In this document: positions 1 to 7,490 of the stretch, piece after piece
How the letters are laid out: every line of letters starts with the position of its first letter
Position numbering within the stretch: the stretch's first letter is position 1
NCBI RefSeq assembly: GCF_001187535.1
Contig: NZ_LFIO01000045.1
Location: forward strand, 1 to 40,938
Length of the DNA: 40,938 nt
Origin: Rhizobium ecuadorense
GTDB lineage: Bacteria; Pseudomonadota; Alphaproteobacteria; Rhizobiales; Rhizobiaceae
Reading direction: 5' to 3'
Position numbers and translations under genes: made by a program
The notes under the pieces: model-generated
Database searches by the model: none
What the model saw: the letters and a program-made list of their open reading frames with translations, nothing else
What the model was told of the DNA's origin: nothing

Positions 1-55
1 CCCGGATCTTCACGTTGTAGTCGACGACGCGCTTGACGGGCACGAGAATCTTCAT
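1..55 (-). CDS. etfB: Electron transfer flavoprotein subunit beta, N-terminal fragment (cut by window edge)
   Basis: Only the first 18 codons are inside the window, reading leftward from an ATG at 53-55. They encode MKILVPVKRVVDYNVKIR, the typical start of the ETF beta subunit. An AAGGGG ribosome binding site lies about eight bases upstream of the ATG. ETF beta pairs with ETF alpha to carry electrons from flavin dehydrogenases to ETF:quinone oxidoreductase. It lies 34 bp downstream of the cupin gene and on the same strand as the StcD-like flavoprotein, so it is probably the last visible gene of that operon and a plausible electron acceptor for the demethylase (inference). The rest of the protein, and etfA, cannot be seen. 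Confidence 0.85.
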   Translation of the reverse strand, partial: MKILVPVKRVVDYNVKIR

Positions 56-89
56 TTGCAAAACCCCTTTATGTCTAGACTGCCGGCCA

Positions 90-695
90 TCAATGCGGCC
101 GTTCGGCAAGCAGCGCCCAGAAGGCGAAGAGCGGTGTGTCCACCGACCTCATGGCATGTTTGATCCCGGGGATATTGTAGAACGATCCGCCGATACCAGG
201 CGAAAACCAGTCCCCCTCCCCTTGCTGAAATTCTCCCTCGGAAAGCACGAGATAAACTTCCTCCGGCGGGTGGTCGTGATCGGGATAGCGCACGTGCGGC
301 GCCAGCAATGTCACACCGAGCCACAGGTCGCTCCGCTCCTCCAATCCTCCCGGGCCGATGATCATGGCATTGGCATGTCCATCGACGAAATTGTCGCCGG
401 CCGTGTGGTCATACTTGGTGCGCCGACGCCATTCAAGCATCGGCTCGATGCCTTTGAACGCCGCGATCAATCGCGCCAGCGAAGGATCATAGGAGGGATC
501 GACCGCAAGCGCCACATCAAGCTGAGCGCAGACGGGCAACCGGCTTCCCTTCCCCGCACGCATGATCCCCGGCTGCTCCAGCGCCGCAAAAAACTGACCG
601 ATCGAGCGCCGGGACTCCTGAGCTTTCGCGAACTGATCGAAAGCCAGAGATGCGGCATCCACGAAAAGCCGGAGGCTTTCTTCACGTAAACTCAT
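90..695 (-). CDS. DMSP-lyase-like cupin protein
   Basis: This 201-residue protein resembles the dimethylsulfoniopropionate lyase cupins (DddQ/DddL/DddW group). The C-terminal cupin holds an H-D-H-P-P-E-E-V-Y stretch, which fits the H-x3-E-x-Y metal and catalytic pattern known for DddQ, and a later His in I-K-H-A-M, so the metal-binding set looks intact. No signal peptide or membrane segment is seen. The start at 693-695 (MSLREES) is preferred because GGGGGAT lies just upstream. An in-frame ATG at 741-743 overlaps the stcD-like stop, but translation from it would run through a GC hairpin (710-734). The gene sits between an StcD-like demethylase and etfB. Family membership is fairly clear. The real substrate is open: DMSP is a betaine analogue, but no DMSP catabolic genes are visible here. 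Confidence 0.75.
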   Translation of the reverse strand: MSLREESLRLFVDAASLAFDQFAKAQESRRSIGQFFAALEQPGIMRAGKGSRLPVCAQLDVALAVDPSYDPSLARLIAAFKGIEPMLEWRRRTKYDHTAGDNFVDGHANAMIIGPGGLEERSDLWLGVTLLAPHVRYPDHDHPPEEVYLVLSEGEFQQGEGDWFSPGIGGSFYNIPGIKHAMRSVDTPLFAFWALLAERPH

Positions 696-709
696 ATCAT
701 CCCCCGAAA

Positions 710-734
710 GGAGCGGCCGACGCGCGGCCGCTCC
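710..734. promoter_or_regulatory. Intercistronic hairpin between the stcD-like gene and the cupin gene
   Basis: A perfect 10-bp stem (GGAGCGGCCG with its complement) around a 5-nt loop lies between the flavoprotein stop (740-742) and the preferred cupin start (695). There is no T-run after it, so it is more likely an mRNA processing or stability element, or a partial terminator, than a strong terminator. Confidence 0.6.
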
Positions 735-739
735 TGCAA

Positions 740-2776
740 TCATATATCCTTGGCGATGCGCAGGCCGTCATAAATGGCGGCATGCGTATTGCGCGCAGCG
801 ACAGCATCGCCGATCCGGAACAGCTGGAACTTGCCTTCAGGATTGCGCATGACGGACTGCGGCTCTCCCTGGAGAAGCTGGTCGTGCGACATCTCGCCGA
901 GATTGCTCGAGCTGGGCTTCAGCTCGAAATAGAGCTCGTCGAGCGGGATGGTCCCGTGATTGACGACGATCTGGTCGAAGCTGCTCTGCTTGGCAATCCC
1001 GCCGTAATCGCTGCCGACATGGGCGACGAGCTGGTTGCCGCTCTTCTCGACGGCCTCCAGACGATAGGTGACGGTGAAGGTCACGTCATGCTTCTGAAGC
1101 GCGCGCATATAGGGCACCAGGTTCATGGCCATGACCTCCGGCGCGAAGGAGCGGTCCGGCGTCATGATCTCGACCTTGGCGCCTGCCTTGGCGACGAACT
1201 CCGCCGCCTGAAGACCGGCATGGTCGCCGGCATCGTCGAAGATCAGCACGTTGGTTCCAGGCTTCACGTCGCCGGAGATGATGTCCCAGGAGGAGACCAC
1301 CAGCTCGTTGCCGCGCGAGAGAACCTCGGTATGCGGCAGGCCGCCGGTCGCGATAATGACGACATCGGGGTTCTCGGCTTCGATCGTGTCGGCTTCTGCC
1401 CAGGTGTTGAAGTGGAAGGTGACGTCGTATTTCTGGCACTGGCTCATGCGCCAGTCGATGATGCTGATCATCTCCCTGCGGCGCTCGCTTTGGGCGGTGA
1501 GCCGGATCTGGCCGCCGGCATTGTTCGCCGCTTCGAAGACGACGACCTGGTGGCCGCGCTCTCCGGCGACGCGCGCCGCCTCCAGACCGGCCGGACCGGC
1601 GCCGACGATGACGACCTTTTTCCTGGTGTCGGCCTTTGCCACGATATGCGGCATGGTCAGTTCGCGGCCGGTGGCAGCATTGTGGATGCAGTAGGCGGCC
1701 CCGCCCTGATAGATGCGATCGAGACAGTAATTGGCGCCGACGCAGGGACGGATATCCTCTTCCCGCTTTTCGATGATCTTGCGGACGATGTGCGGATCGG
1801 TCATGTGGGCGCGGGTCATGCCGATCATGTCGACCTTGCCGGCCGCGATCGCGTGGCGGGCGGTGGCGACGTCGGGGATCTTCGCCGCATGGAAGGTCGG
1901 GAAGTCGGTCGCGGCGCGGATCTCGCCGGCGAAGTCGAGATGCGGTGAATTCGCCATGCCCTGGATCGGGATCACGTCGGTCAGACCCGCGTCGGTATCG
2001 ATGTGGCCGCGGATCACGTTCAGGTAATCGATGAGGCCGCTTTCCTTCAGGCGCTTGGAGATTTCGATGCCTTCGGCCTTGCCGGTGCCGCCGGGAAGAC
2101 ATTCGTCGGCGGTATAGCGCAGACCGAGAATGAAATCGTCGCCCACCCGCTTCCGGATCGCCTTGAACACGTCGAAACAGAAGCGCAGACGATTGTCGAG
2201 CGAGCCGCCATAGGGGCCATCGAGCTCGTTGGTGAGCGGAGACACGAACTGGTCGATCAGGTGACCATAGGCCTCGAGTTCGACACCGTCCATGCCGCCC
2301 GCCTTCATGCGTTCGGCCGCATCGGCGAAGTCCTTGATGATGCGCTCGATATCCCAATCTTCCATCTTCTTCGGGAAGGCGCGGTGCGAAGCTTCGCGAT
2401 GATGGGATGGGGCAACGACCGGCAGCCAGTCTCCCTTGTCCCAGCGGGTGCGCCGGCCGAGATGGGTCAGCTGGATCATGATCGCCGCACCCTCTTCATG
2501 CACGGCATCGGTCATTTCCCTGATCCAGGGCACGATCTCGTCCTTATAGGCAAGCAGATTGTTGAAAACCGGCGGGCTGTCCTTGGAGACGGCAGCCGAG
2601 CCCGCCGTCATCGTCAAAGCCACCCCACCCTTTGCCCGCTCCACCGTATAGGCGCGATATTTTCCCTTCGGCATGCCGTCTTCCGGATAGGCCGGCTCGT
2701 GAGACGTCACGATGATACGGTTGCGCAACTTCAAATGCTTGAGCTGATAGGGCTGCAGAAGGGGATCATTCGACAT
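740..2776 (-). CDS. stcD: N-methylproline demethylase-like FMN/FAD flavoprotein (StcD type)
   Basis: This is a 678-residue member of the trimethylamine dehydrogenase/2,4-dienoyl-CoA reductase family. An Old Yellow Enzyme barrel fills roughly residues 1-340, a cysteine-rich segment follows at 345-363, and a C-terminal FAD/NAD-type fold begins with VVIVGAGPAGLEAA near residue 390. Length and context (betaine importer, ETF, P5C reductase homologue) match StcD of rhizobial stachydrine catabolism, which demethylates N-methylproline to proline. The residue matching the covalent-FMN Cys of trimethylamine dehydrogenase is not Cys (SHEPAYP). The iron-sulfur motif is C345-V-G-A-N-Y-C351-x11-C363, so the expected second cysteine is Ala348. 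The exact substrate (N-methylproline, hydroxyproline betaine derivative or dimethylglycine) is inferred. It is first in a leftward operon with the cupin and etfB. Confidence 0.8.
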   Translation of the reverse strand: MSNDPLLQPYQLKHLKLRNRIIVTSHEPAYPEDGMPKGKYRAYTVERAKGGVALTMTAGSAAVSKDSPPVFNNLLAYKDEIVPWIREMTDAVHEEGAAIMIQLTHLGRRTRWDKGDWLPVVAPSHHREASHRAFPKKMEDWDIERIIKDFADAAERMKAGGMDGVELEAYGHLIDQFVSPLTNELDGPYGGSLDNRLRFCFDVFKAIRKRVGDDFILGLRYTADECLPGGTGKAEGIEISKRLKESGLIDYLNVIRGHIDTDAGLTDVIPIQGMANSPHLDFAGEIRAATDFPTFHAAKIPDVATARHAIAAGKVDMIGMTRAHMTDPHIVRKIIEKREEDIRPCVGANYCLDRIYQGGAAYCIHNAATGRELTMPHIVAKADTRKKVVIVGAGPAGLEAARVAGERGHQVVVFEAANNAGGQIRLTAQSERRREMISIIDWRMSQCQKYDVTFHFNTWAEADTIEAENPDVVIIATGGLPHTEVLSRGNELVVSSWDIISGDVKPGTNVLIFDDAGDHAGLQAAEFVAKAGAKVEIMTPDRSFAPEVMAMNLVPYMRALQKHDVTFTVTYRLEAVEKSGNQLVAHVGSDYGGIAKQSSFDQIVVNHGTIPLDELYFELKPSSSNLGEMSHDQLLQGEPQSVMRNPEGKFQLFRIGDAVAARNTHAAIYDGLRIAKDI

Positions 2777-2820
2777 GGGCCGTGGTTCCGGATTAAAACA
2801 TCGAGGGAAACGCTAAGCGC

Positions 2821-2882
2821 AATGTACATATGTGTCAACGACGAAAACAGTTAAGTCGCTATTTTCGACACTGATGTACATT
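2821..2882. promoter_or_regulatory. Candidate operator pair in the divergent stcD/TetR intergenic region
   Basis: Two copies of the palindrome ATGTACAT (2822-2829 and 2874-2881) lie 52 bp apart, close to five helical turns. Each is part of a longer arm in inverted orientation: AATGTACATATGTGTC at 2821-2836, and the complement of AATGTACATCAGTGTC at 2867-2882 (14 of 16 match). The pair lies between the start of the flavoprotein (2776) and the TetR-type regulator (2923), so one repressor could control both directions. The sequence pattern is directly seen; binding by the adjacent regulator is inference. Confidence 0.65.
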
Positions 2883-2922
2883 TTTCTTGTGCGCGGCTTC
2901 ATAATTTGATAGGAGATAAGGC

Positions 2923-3552
2923 ATGGATCAGGCTTTAAACGACACTGGCTGGCGCGGGTCGCAGGAAGGGTGGCTTGAGGCAGCCTACCACTCCCTGCTG
3001 GAATCCGGCGTGGATTCGGTGAAGATTCTGCCGCTGGCGAAGAAGCTCAATCTCTCGCGCACGAGCTTCTACTGGTTCTTCAAGGATCGGGAGGAGCTAT
3101 TGAGCGCGCTCGTCGCGCTGTGGCGCGACAAAAACACCGGCAACATCGTCAAGCGGGCCGAAGCCTATGCGGAATCGCTGGCCGAGGCGATGCTCAACGT
3201 GTTCGATTGCTGGCTCGACAACGATCTGTTCGACGCGAAGTTCGAGTTTGCCGTGCGCAGCTGGGCGCTGCAATCCGACGAGCTTCTCGCAGAAGTCCAG
3301 CAGGCCGATCAGATCCGGCTTGAGGCGCTCAAACGCATGTTCATGCGGTTCGGGTTACCAGAAACGACATCGGATGTCAGAGCGCGCACAACGTACCTTG
3401 TTCAGATCGGATATATTTCCATGCAATCAAGGGAGGAACTCGCCGTCCGCATGAAACGGATTCCGGAATATATCGCGATCTACACGGGCGTCGTGCCGCA
3501 GCAGAGGGAGCTCGACCGCTTCTTCTCCCGGCATCGCTACAGGCCCGGCTAG
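2923..3552 (+). CDS. TetR/AcrR-family transcriptional regulator
   Basis: This 209-residue protein has an N-terminal TetR-type helix-turn-helix at about residues 15-60, with the typical S-x-T-S-F-Y-W-F-F-K-D-R-E-E-L-L ending of the DNA-binding domain, and an all-helical C-terminal ligand domain. The start at 2923 follows AGGAGATAAGGC. It is transcribed away from the stcD-like gene across the paired ATGTACAT sites and is followed after 11 bp by the P5C reductase homologue, so it probably controls both its own transporter operon and the divergent catabolic operon. The inducer would be the betaine or its catabolite (inference). No odd features were seen. Confidence 0.85.
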   Translation: MDQALNDTGWRGSQEGWLEAAYHSLLESGVDSVKILPLAKKLNLSRTSFYWFFKDREELLSALVALWRDKNTGNIVKRAEAYAESLAEAMLNVFDCWLDNDLFDAKFEFAVRSWALQSDELLAEVQQADQIRLEALKRMFMRFGLPETTSDVRARTTYLVQIGYISMQSREELAVRMKRIPEYIAIYTGVVPQQRELDRFFSRHRYRPG

Positions 3553-3563
3553 AGGAGGCCCGG

Positions 3564-4358
3564 ATGAGCGTTTCCTTGAGGATCGGTATCATTGGCGGCG
3601 GCGGCTGGCTGGGCGGAGCAATCGCCGGCTCGATTGTCGATGCCGGCCTGGTCGAGCCTCGGAATCTCTCGCTCTCCTATCGCAGCCTGCAGCCGGATCG
3701 CTTCGCGAACTCCTTCTGGACCTCCGACAATCAGGTGCTTGCCGACCGCTCGGACGTGATCCTTCTCTCCGTCCGGCCCGATGACTGGCGCACCCTTGAT
3801 GTCGATGCTGGCGGCAAGCTCGTCATTTCGGTCATGGCGGGCATCAGTCTTGCCGCCCTTTCACAACGCCACAAGACCGGCCGTGTCGTCCGCGCCCTGC
3901 CGAATGCCGGCGCCGAAGTGGCCAGGTCCTATACGCCCTGGATTGCTGCGGGCGACATTCCGGAAGGCGACCGCGCCGTCGTCCGCGCCATTTTCGAGGC
4001 ATGCGGATCGCAGGACGAGGTCGCAAGCGAAAGCGACATCGATTACCTCACCGGCCTTTCCGGGTCCGGACCGGCCTTCCCGGCGCTGCTTGCGGCCGCC
4101 ATGATGCGTGACGCCATCGCCCGCGGCCTGCCGGCCGCGATTGCGCGCCGCGCCGTCAATACGGTGATATCGGGCGCCGGCCGGCTTTTGGAGCGCCGTG
4201 ACGAGAGCCCTGAGGAGGTCGTTCAAACCTTTCTCGACTATCGCGGCACGACGGCGGCGGCCATCGACAGCATGCGGGCGGCGGGGTTCGACGCTTCGGT
4301 CGCCAAGGGATTATCGGCAGCATTTCAGAAATCGGTGAGTATGGGAAAGGTTTCCTGA
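3564..4358 (+). CDS. Pyrroline-5-carboxylate reductase family protein
   Basis: This 264-residue protein has an N-terminal Rossmann motif IGIIGGGGWLGGAI and a C-terminal dimerisation domain with the family signature LSGSGPAF followed by ARGLPAAIARRA. Classical ProC reduces pyrroline-5-carboxylate to proline with NAD(P)H in the cytoplasm. The start is supported by AGAGGAGG nine bases upstream. Being second in an operon with a TetR regulator and a betaine importer is unusual for a biosynthetic enzyme. It may be a specialised paralogue acting on a cyclic imine formed during proline betaine or related breakdown. The family is secure; the physiological reaction is not, so no symbol is given. Confidence 0.85.
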   Translation: MSVSLRIGIIGGGGWLGGAIAGSIVDAGLVEPRNLSLSYRSLQPDRFANSFWTSDNQVLADRSDVILLSVRPDDWRTLDVDAGGKLVISVMAGISLAALSQRHKTGRVVRALPNAGAEVARSYTPWIAAGDIPEGDRAVVRAIFEACGSQDEVASESDIDYLTGLSGSGPAFPALLAAAMMRDAIARGLPAAIARRAVNTVISGAGRLLERRDESPEEVVQTFLDYRGTTAAAIDSMRAAGFDASVAKGLSAAFQKSVSMGKVS

Positions 4359-4426
4359 CGACCGTTGGGGCGGGTACTGCGGCACCCCGCTCGGCAAGAC
4401 AAGCCGCTAAACAGAGGGAACGAGAA

Positions 4427-5428
4427 ATGAAAAAATTACTTGCAACGACGTGTTTGACGTTCGGCCTGATCGGCGGCGCGTCATTCGCCAGCGCTGCCGA
4501 ATGCGGCAGCGTGACCATCGCCAGCATGAACTGGCAGAGCGCCGAAGTTCTCTCCAACCTGGACAAGTTCATCCTGAACGAAGGCTACGGCTGCAGCGCT
4601 GACATCACCGTCGGCGACACCGTCCCGACGATCACCTCCATGGCCGAAAAGGGCCAGCCGGATATCGCGCCCGAAGCCTGGATCGATCTTCTGCCCGACG
4701 TCGTCAAGAAGGGCACGGAAGAAGGCCGCATCGTCCAGGTCGGCTCGCCGCTGCCGGACGGCGGCGTGCAGGGCTGGTGGATTCCGAAATATCTCGCCGA
4801 CGCCCATCCCGATATCAAAACGATCGGCGACGTGCTGAAGCATCCGGAACTCTTCCCCGATCCCGAAGATCCGAAGAAGGGCGCCATCGTCAACGGCCCG
4901 CAGGGCTGGGGCGGTACGGTCGTCACCTCGCAGCTCTACAAGGCCTTTGAAGCCGAGAAGGCGGGCTTCACCCTCGTCGACACCGGTTCCGCCGCCGGCC
5001 TCGACGGTTCGATCGCCAAGGCCTACGAACGCAAGGAAGGCTGGGCCGGATATTACTGGGCGCCGACCGCGCTGCTCGGCAAGTATCAGATGGTCAAGCT
5101 CGAAGCCGGCGTGCCGGAGGATTCAGCCGAATGGAAGCGCTGCATCACCGTTGCCGACTGCCCCGATCCCAAGCCCGCTTCGTGGCCGGTCGATCACGTC
5201 GTCACCCTGGTTGCCAAGCCTTTCTCGGAAAAGGTCGGGCCTGAGGTCATGGACTACCTGGCGAAGCGCTCCTGGAGCAACGACACGGTCAACAAGCTGA
5301 TGTCGTGGATGACCGACAACCAGGCGACCGGCGAAGACGGCGCCAAGCACTTCCTGAAAGAAAACAAGGACATCTGGTCCAAGTGGGTTTCGCCTGAGGC
5401 AGCCACGAAGATCGAAGCTGCCCTTTAA
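4427..5428 (+). CDS. Glycine/proline betaine ABC transporter substrate-binding protein
   Basis: This 333-residue periplasmic protein of the OpuAC/ProX family starts with a Sec signal peptide (MKKLLATTCL..., likely cleavage near ASA-AE at residues 22-24). The mature part is rich in Trp and Tyr (MNWQSAE, GGVQGWWIP, GPQGWGG, WAGYYWAP), in keeping with the aromatic box that binds quaternary ammonium groups. An internal pair of Cys (C240 and C246 region, RCITVADCP) could form a disulfide. It lies 68 bp after the P5C reductase homologue with GAGGGAACGAG as ribosome binding site, and before the cognate permease and ATPase. Together with the stcD-like gene this favours proline betaine or a similar compound as ligand (inference). 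Confidence 0.9.
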   Translation: MKKLLATTCLTFGLIGGASFASAAECGSVTIASMNWQSAEVLSNLDKFILNEGYGCSADITVGDTVPTITSMAEKGQPDIAPEAWIDLLPDVVKKGTEEGRIVQVGSPLPDGGVQGWWIPKYLADAHPDIKTIGDVLKHPELFPDPEDPKKGAIVNGPQGWGGTVVTSQLYKAFEAEKAGFTLVDTGSAAGLDGSIAKAYERKEGWAGYYWAPTALLGKYQMVKLEAGVPEDSAEWKRCITVADCPDPKPASWPVDHVVTLVAKPFSEKVGPEVMDYLAKRSWSNDTVNKLMSWMTDNQATGEDGAKHFLKENKDIWSKWVSPEAATKIEAAL

Positions 5429-5439
5429 TACTGACTATC

Positions 5440-5462
5440 GCGGTGCGCCAAAAGCGCACCGC
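5440..5462. promoter_or_regulatory. Intercistronic hairpin between binding-protein and permease genes
   Basis: GCGGTGCGC, loop CAAAA, GCGCACCGC form a perfect 9-bp stem starting 11 bases after the binding-protein stop and about 60 bases before the permease start. No T-run follows. Such structures commonly protect the upstream mRNA or partly terminate transcription, giving more binding protein than membrane parts. That role is inferred. Confidence 0.65.
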
Positions 5463-5523
5463 TTCTCGCTCGCCGATAAAAACAAAAAGACTGCCGCGGC
5501 TCTTTGAAGAAAAGGGGAACCGA

Positions 5524-6411
5524 ATGGAATGGTTTTATAAGTTTCCACATATGGACGACGACGCGCTTCGCAATCTGAAGAAGGCGATCGATGACGGCTT
5601 TCGCGGGTTCACCCGCGCCTACGGCGACGGCATCGAAACACTGTTCGTGCCGCTGCAGCATTTCCTCATCGCCGCCGAGCGTTTCATGACCCAGACGCCA
5701 TGGCCGATCATCACCCTGATCGTCCTTGCCATCGCCTGGTTTGCCAGCCGCAGCCTGAAGATCGTCTTCGGCTGTCTGGTGACGCTGATGCTGATCGGCT
5801 ATTTCGACATGTGGGACGATACGATGCGGACGGTCTCGATGATCTTCGTCTGCACGATTCTGTCCATCGCCATCGGCATTCCGATGGGTATCCTGATGGC
5901 CCGCTCCGATCGGCTGCAGCGCGTCATCAACCCGATCCTCGACGTCATGCAGACGATGCCGAGCTTCGTCTACCTCATCCCCGTCGTCATGCTGCTCGGC
6001 ATCGGCAAGGTGCCCGGCCTGATCGCCGTCGTCATCTACGCCATCCCGCCGATGATCCGCCTGACCGATCTCGGCATCCGGCTCGTCGATAAGGACGTGC
6101 TTGAAGCAGCCGACGCCTTCGGCACCTCGCGATCGCAGAAGCTGTTCAAGGTGCAGCTGCCGCTGGCGCTGCCGACCATCATGGCCGGCATCAACCAGAC
6201 GATCATGATGGCGCTGGCCATGGTGGTCATCGCCTCGATGATCGGCGTCCAGGGCCTCGGCCAGCCGGTGCTCAAAGCTATCGCCAACCAGTATTTCACG
6301 CTGGGTATCTTCAATGGTCTTGCCATCGTCGGCATCGCCATCATCTTCGACCGAGTCAGCCAGGCTTATGGCAAAAGGCTCCAGAAGCATCGGGAGACCG
6401 TCCATGGCTGA
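5524..6411 (+). CDS. Glycine/proline betaine ABC transporter permease
   Basis: This 295-residue inner-membrane protein of the ProW/OpuAB type has several hydrophobic helices between about residue 60 and the C-terminus. The ABC permease (EAA-type) loop VLEAADAFGTSRSQKLFKVQ is followed by LPLALPTIMAGINQ, the segment that docks onto the ATPase. The start at 5524 (MEWFYKFP) follows AAAAGGGGAACCGA. An in-frame upstream ATG at 5443 lies inside the intercistronic hairpin and lacks a ribosome binding site. The last eight bases overlap the ATPase gene, implying translational coupling. Confidence 0.9.
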   Translation: MEWFYKFPHMDDDALRNLKKAIDDGFRGFTRAYGDGIETLFVPLQHFLIAAERFMTQTPWPIITLIVLAIAWFASRSLKIVFGCLVTLMLIGYFDMWDDTMRTVSMIFVCTILSIAIGIPMGILMARSDRLQRVINPILDVMQTMPSFVYLIPVVMLLGIGKVPGLIAVVIYAIPPMIRLTDLGIRLVDKDVLEAADAFGTSRSQKLFKVQLPLALPTIMAGINQTIMMALAMVVIASMIGVQGLGQPVLKAIANQYFTLGIFNGLAIVGIAIIFDRVSQAYGKRLQKHRETVHG

Positions 6412-7483
6412 GCAGCGTTTCGGCGGCATCAAGATCCGCCACCTCTACAAGATCTTCGGCCCCAATCCCGCCGCCCATGTCGAGGCGGTTCAGAAGGGAC
6501 TGTCGAAGACCGAGCTCAACGAAAAGCACGGTCACGTGCTCGGTCTCCGGGATATCAATGTCGAGATCCCTTCCGGCCGCATCCAGGTCGTCATGGGCCT
6601 GTCGGGTTCGGGCAAATCGACGCTGATCCGCCACATTAACCGGCTGATCGATCCGACCGCCGGCGAAGTGCTGGTCGACGGCGTCGATGTCGTGAAGATG
6701 AACGAGGCAGAGTTGCGGGCGTTTCGCCGGCACCAGACGGCGATGGTGTTTCAGAAGTTCGCGCTGCTGCCGCACCGCAACGTGCTCGACAACACCATCT
6801 TCGGCCTCGAAGTGCAGGGCATGGAGCGGTCGAAAGCCGTCGACGTCGCCATGCGCTGGCTGGAGCGGGTCGGGCTCAAAGGCTTCGAACAGCGTTATCC
6901 CAACCAGCTTTCCGGCGGCATGCAGCAGCGTGTCGGCCTGGCCAGAGCTCTCTCCAACGATGCCCCGGTCCTTCTCATGGACGAAGCCTATTCGGCGCTC
7001 GATCCCTTGATCCGCACGGACATGCAGACGGTGCTTCTCGACATCCAGAAGGAGATCAAGAAAACCATCGTCTTCATCACCCACGATCTCGACGAAGCGC
7101 TGCGGCTCGGCGACCAGATCGCCATCCTGCGCGACGGCGAAGTCATCCAGCAGGGCACCAGCCAGGACATCGTCCTGCGCCCGGCCGACGAGTACATCGC
7201 CAACTTCGTCAAGGAGGTCAATCGCGGCCGGGTCATCCATGTCGAAGCCGTCATGACGCCGCTGCACGCCGGTGCGGCGCCGGTCGGACTGGCGATTGCC
7301 GCAGGAACGACCGTCGAAGAGGCCGTCCGAATGCTGTCATCGGCGCCTGAGGGCGATGCCAGGGTGGTCTCGCCTGCCGGAGAAACCTTGGGGCTCGTCA
7401 CCTTCCGCCAGCTCGCAAGTGCGATGGTGAACTCGCAGGAGACAGCCCCCCAGCGCGACAGCGCCCTGTCGGTCGCCCTCTGA
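6404..7483 (+). CDS. Glycine/proline betaine ABC transporter ATPase (ProV type)
   Basis: This 359-residue cytoplasmic ATPase carries Walker A GLSGSGKST (residues 65-73), the Q-loop MVFQKFALLPH, the signature LSGGMQQRVGLARAL, Walker B VLLMDEAYSALD and the switch ITHDLDEA. The N-terminal extension (HLYKIFG...EAVQKGLSK) is typical of ProV/OpuAA. The C-terminus (VEAVMTP onward) looks like a single CBS-like regulatory segment, shorter than the paired CBS domains of full ProV. The ATG at 6404 overlaps the permease stop (6409-6411). It is the last gene of the rightward operon, followed by a RIME-type repeat. The operon lacks any enzyme gene besides the P5C reductase homologue. Confidence 0.9.
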   Translation: MAEQRFGGIKIRHLYKIFGPNPAAHVEAVQKGLSKTELNEKHGHVLGLRDINVEIPSGRIQVVMGLSGSGKSTLIRHINRLIDPTAGEVLVDGVDVVKMNEAELRAFRRHQTAMVFQKFALLPHRNVLDNTIFGLEVQGMERSKAVDVAMRWLERVGLKGFEQRYPNQLSGGMQQRVGLARALSNDAPVLLMDEAYSALDPLIRTDMQTVLLDIQKEIKKTIVFITHDLDEALRLGDQIAILRDGEVIQQGTSQDIVLRPADEYIANFVKEVNRGRVIHVEAVMTPLHAGAAPVGLAIAAGTTVEEAVRMLSSAPEGDARVVSPAGETLGLVTFRQLASAMVNSQETAPQRDSALSVAL

Positions 7484-7490
7484 AGCTCCT

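Noticed and set aside
650..1948. Open frame on the plus strand antisense to the stcD-like gene
   Set aside because: The opposite strand encodes a clear flavoprotein; this frame's product has low-complexity composition and no family features.
5443..5523. Upstream ATG extending the betaine permease by 27 residues
   Set aside because: The ATG lies within the intercistronic hairpin, has no ribosome binding site, and the added residues are strongly basic and unlike the family N-terminus.
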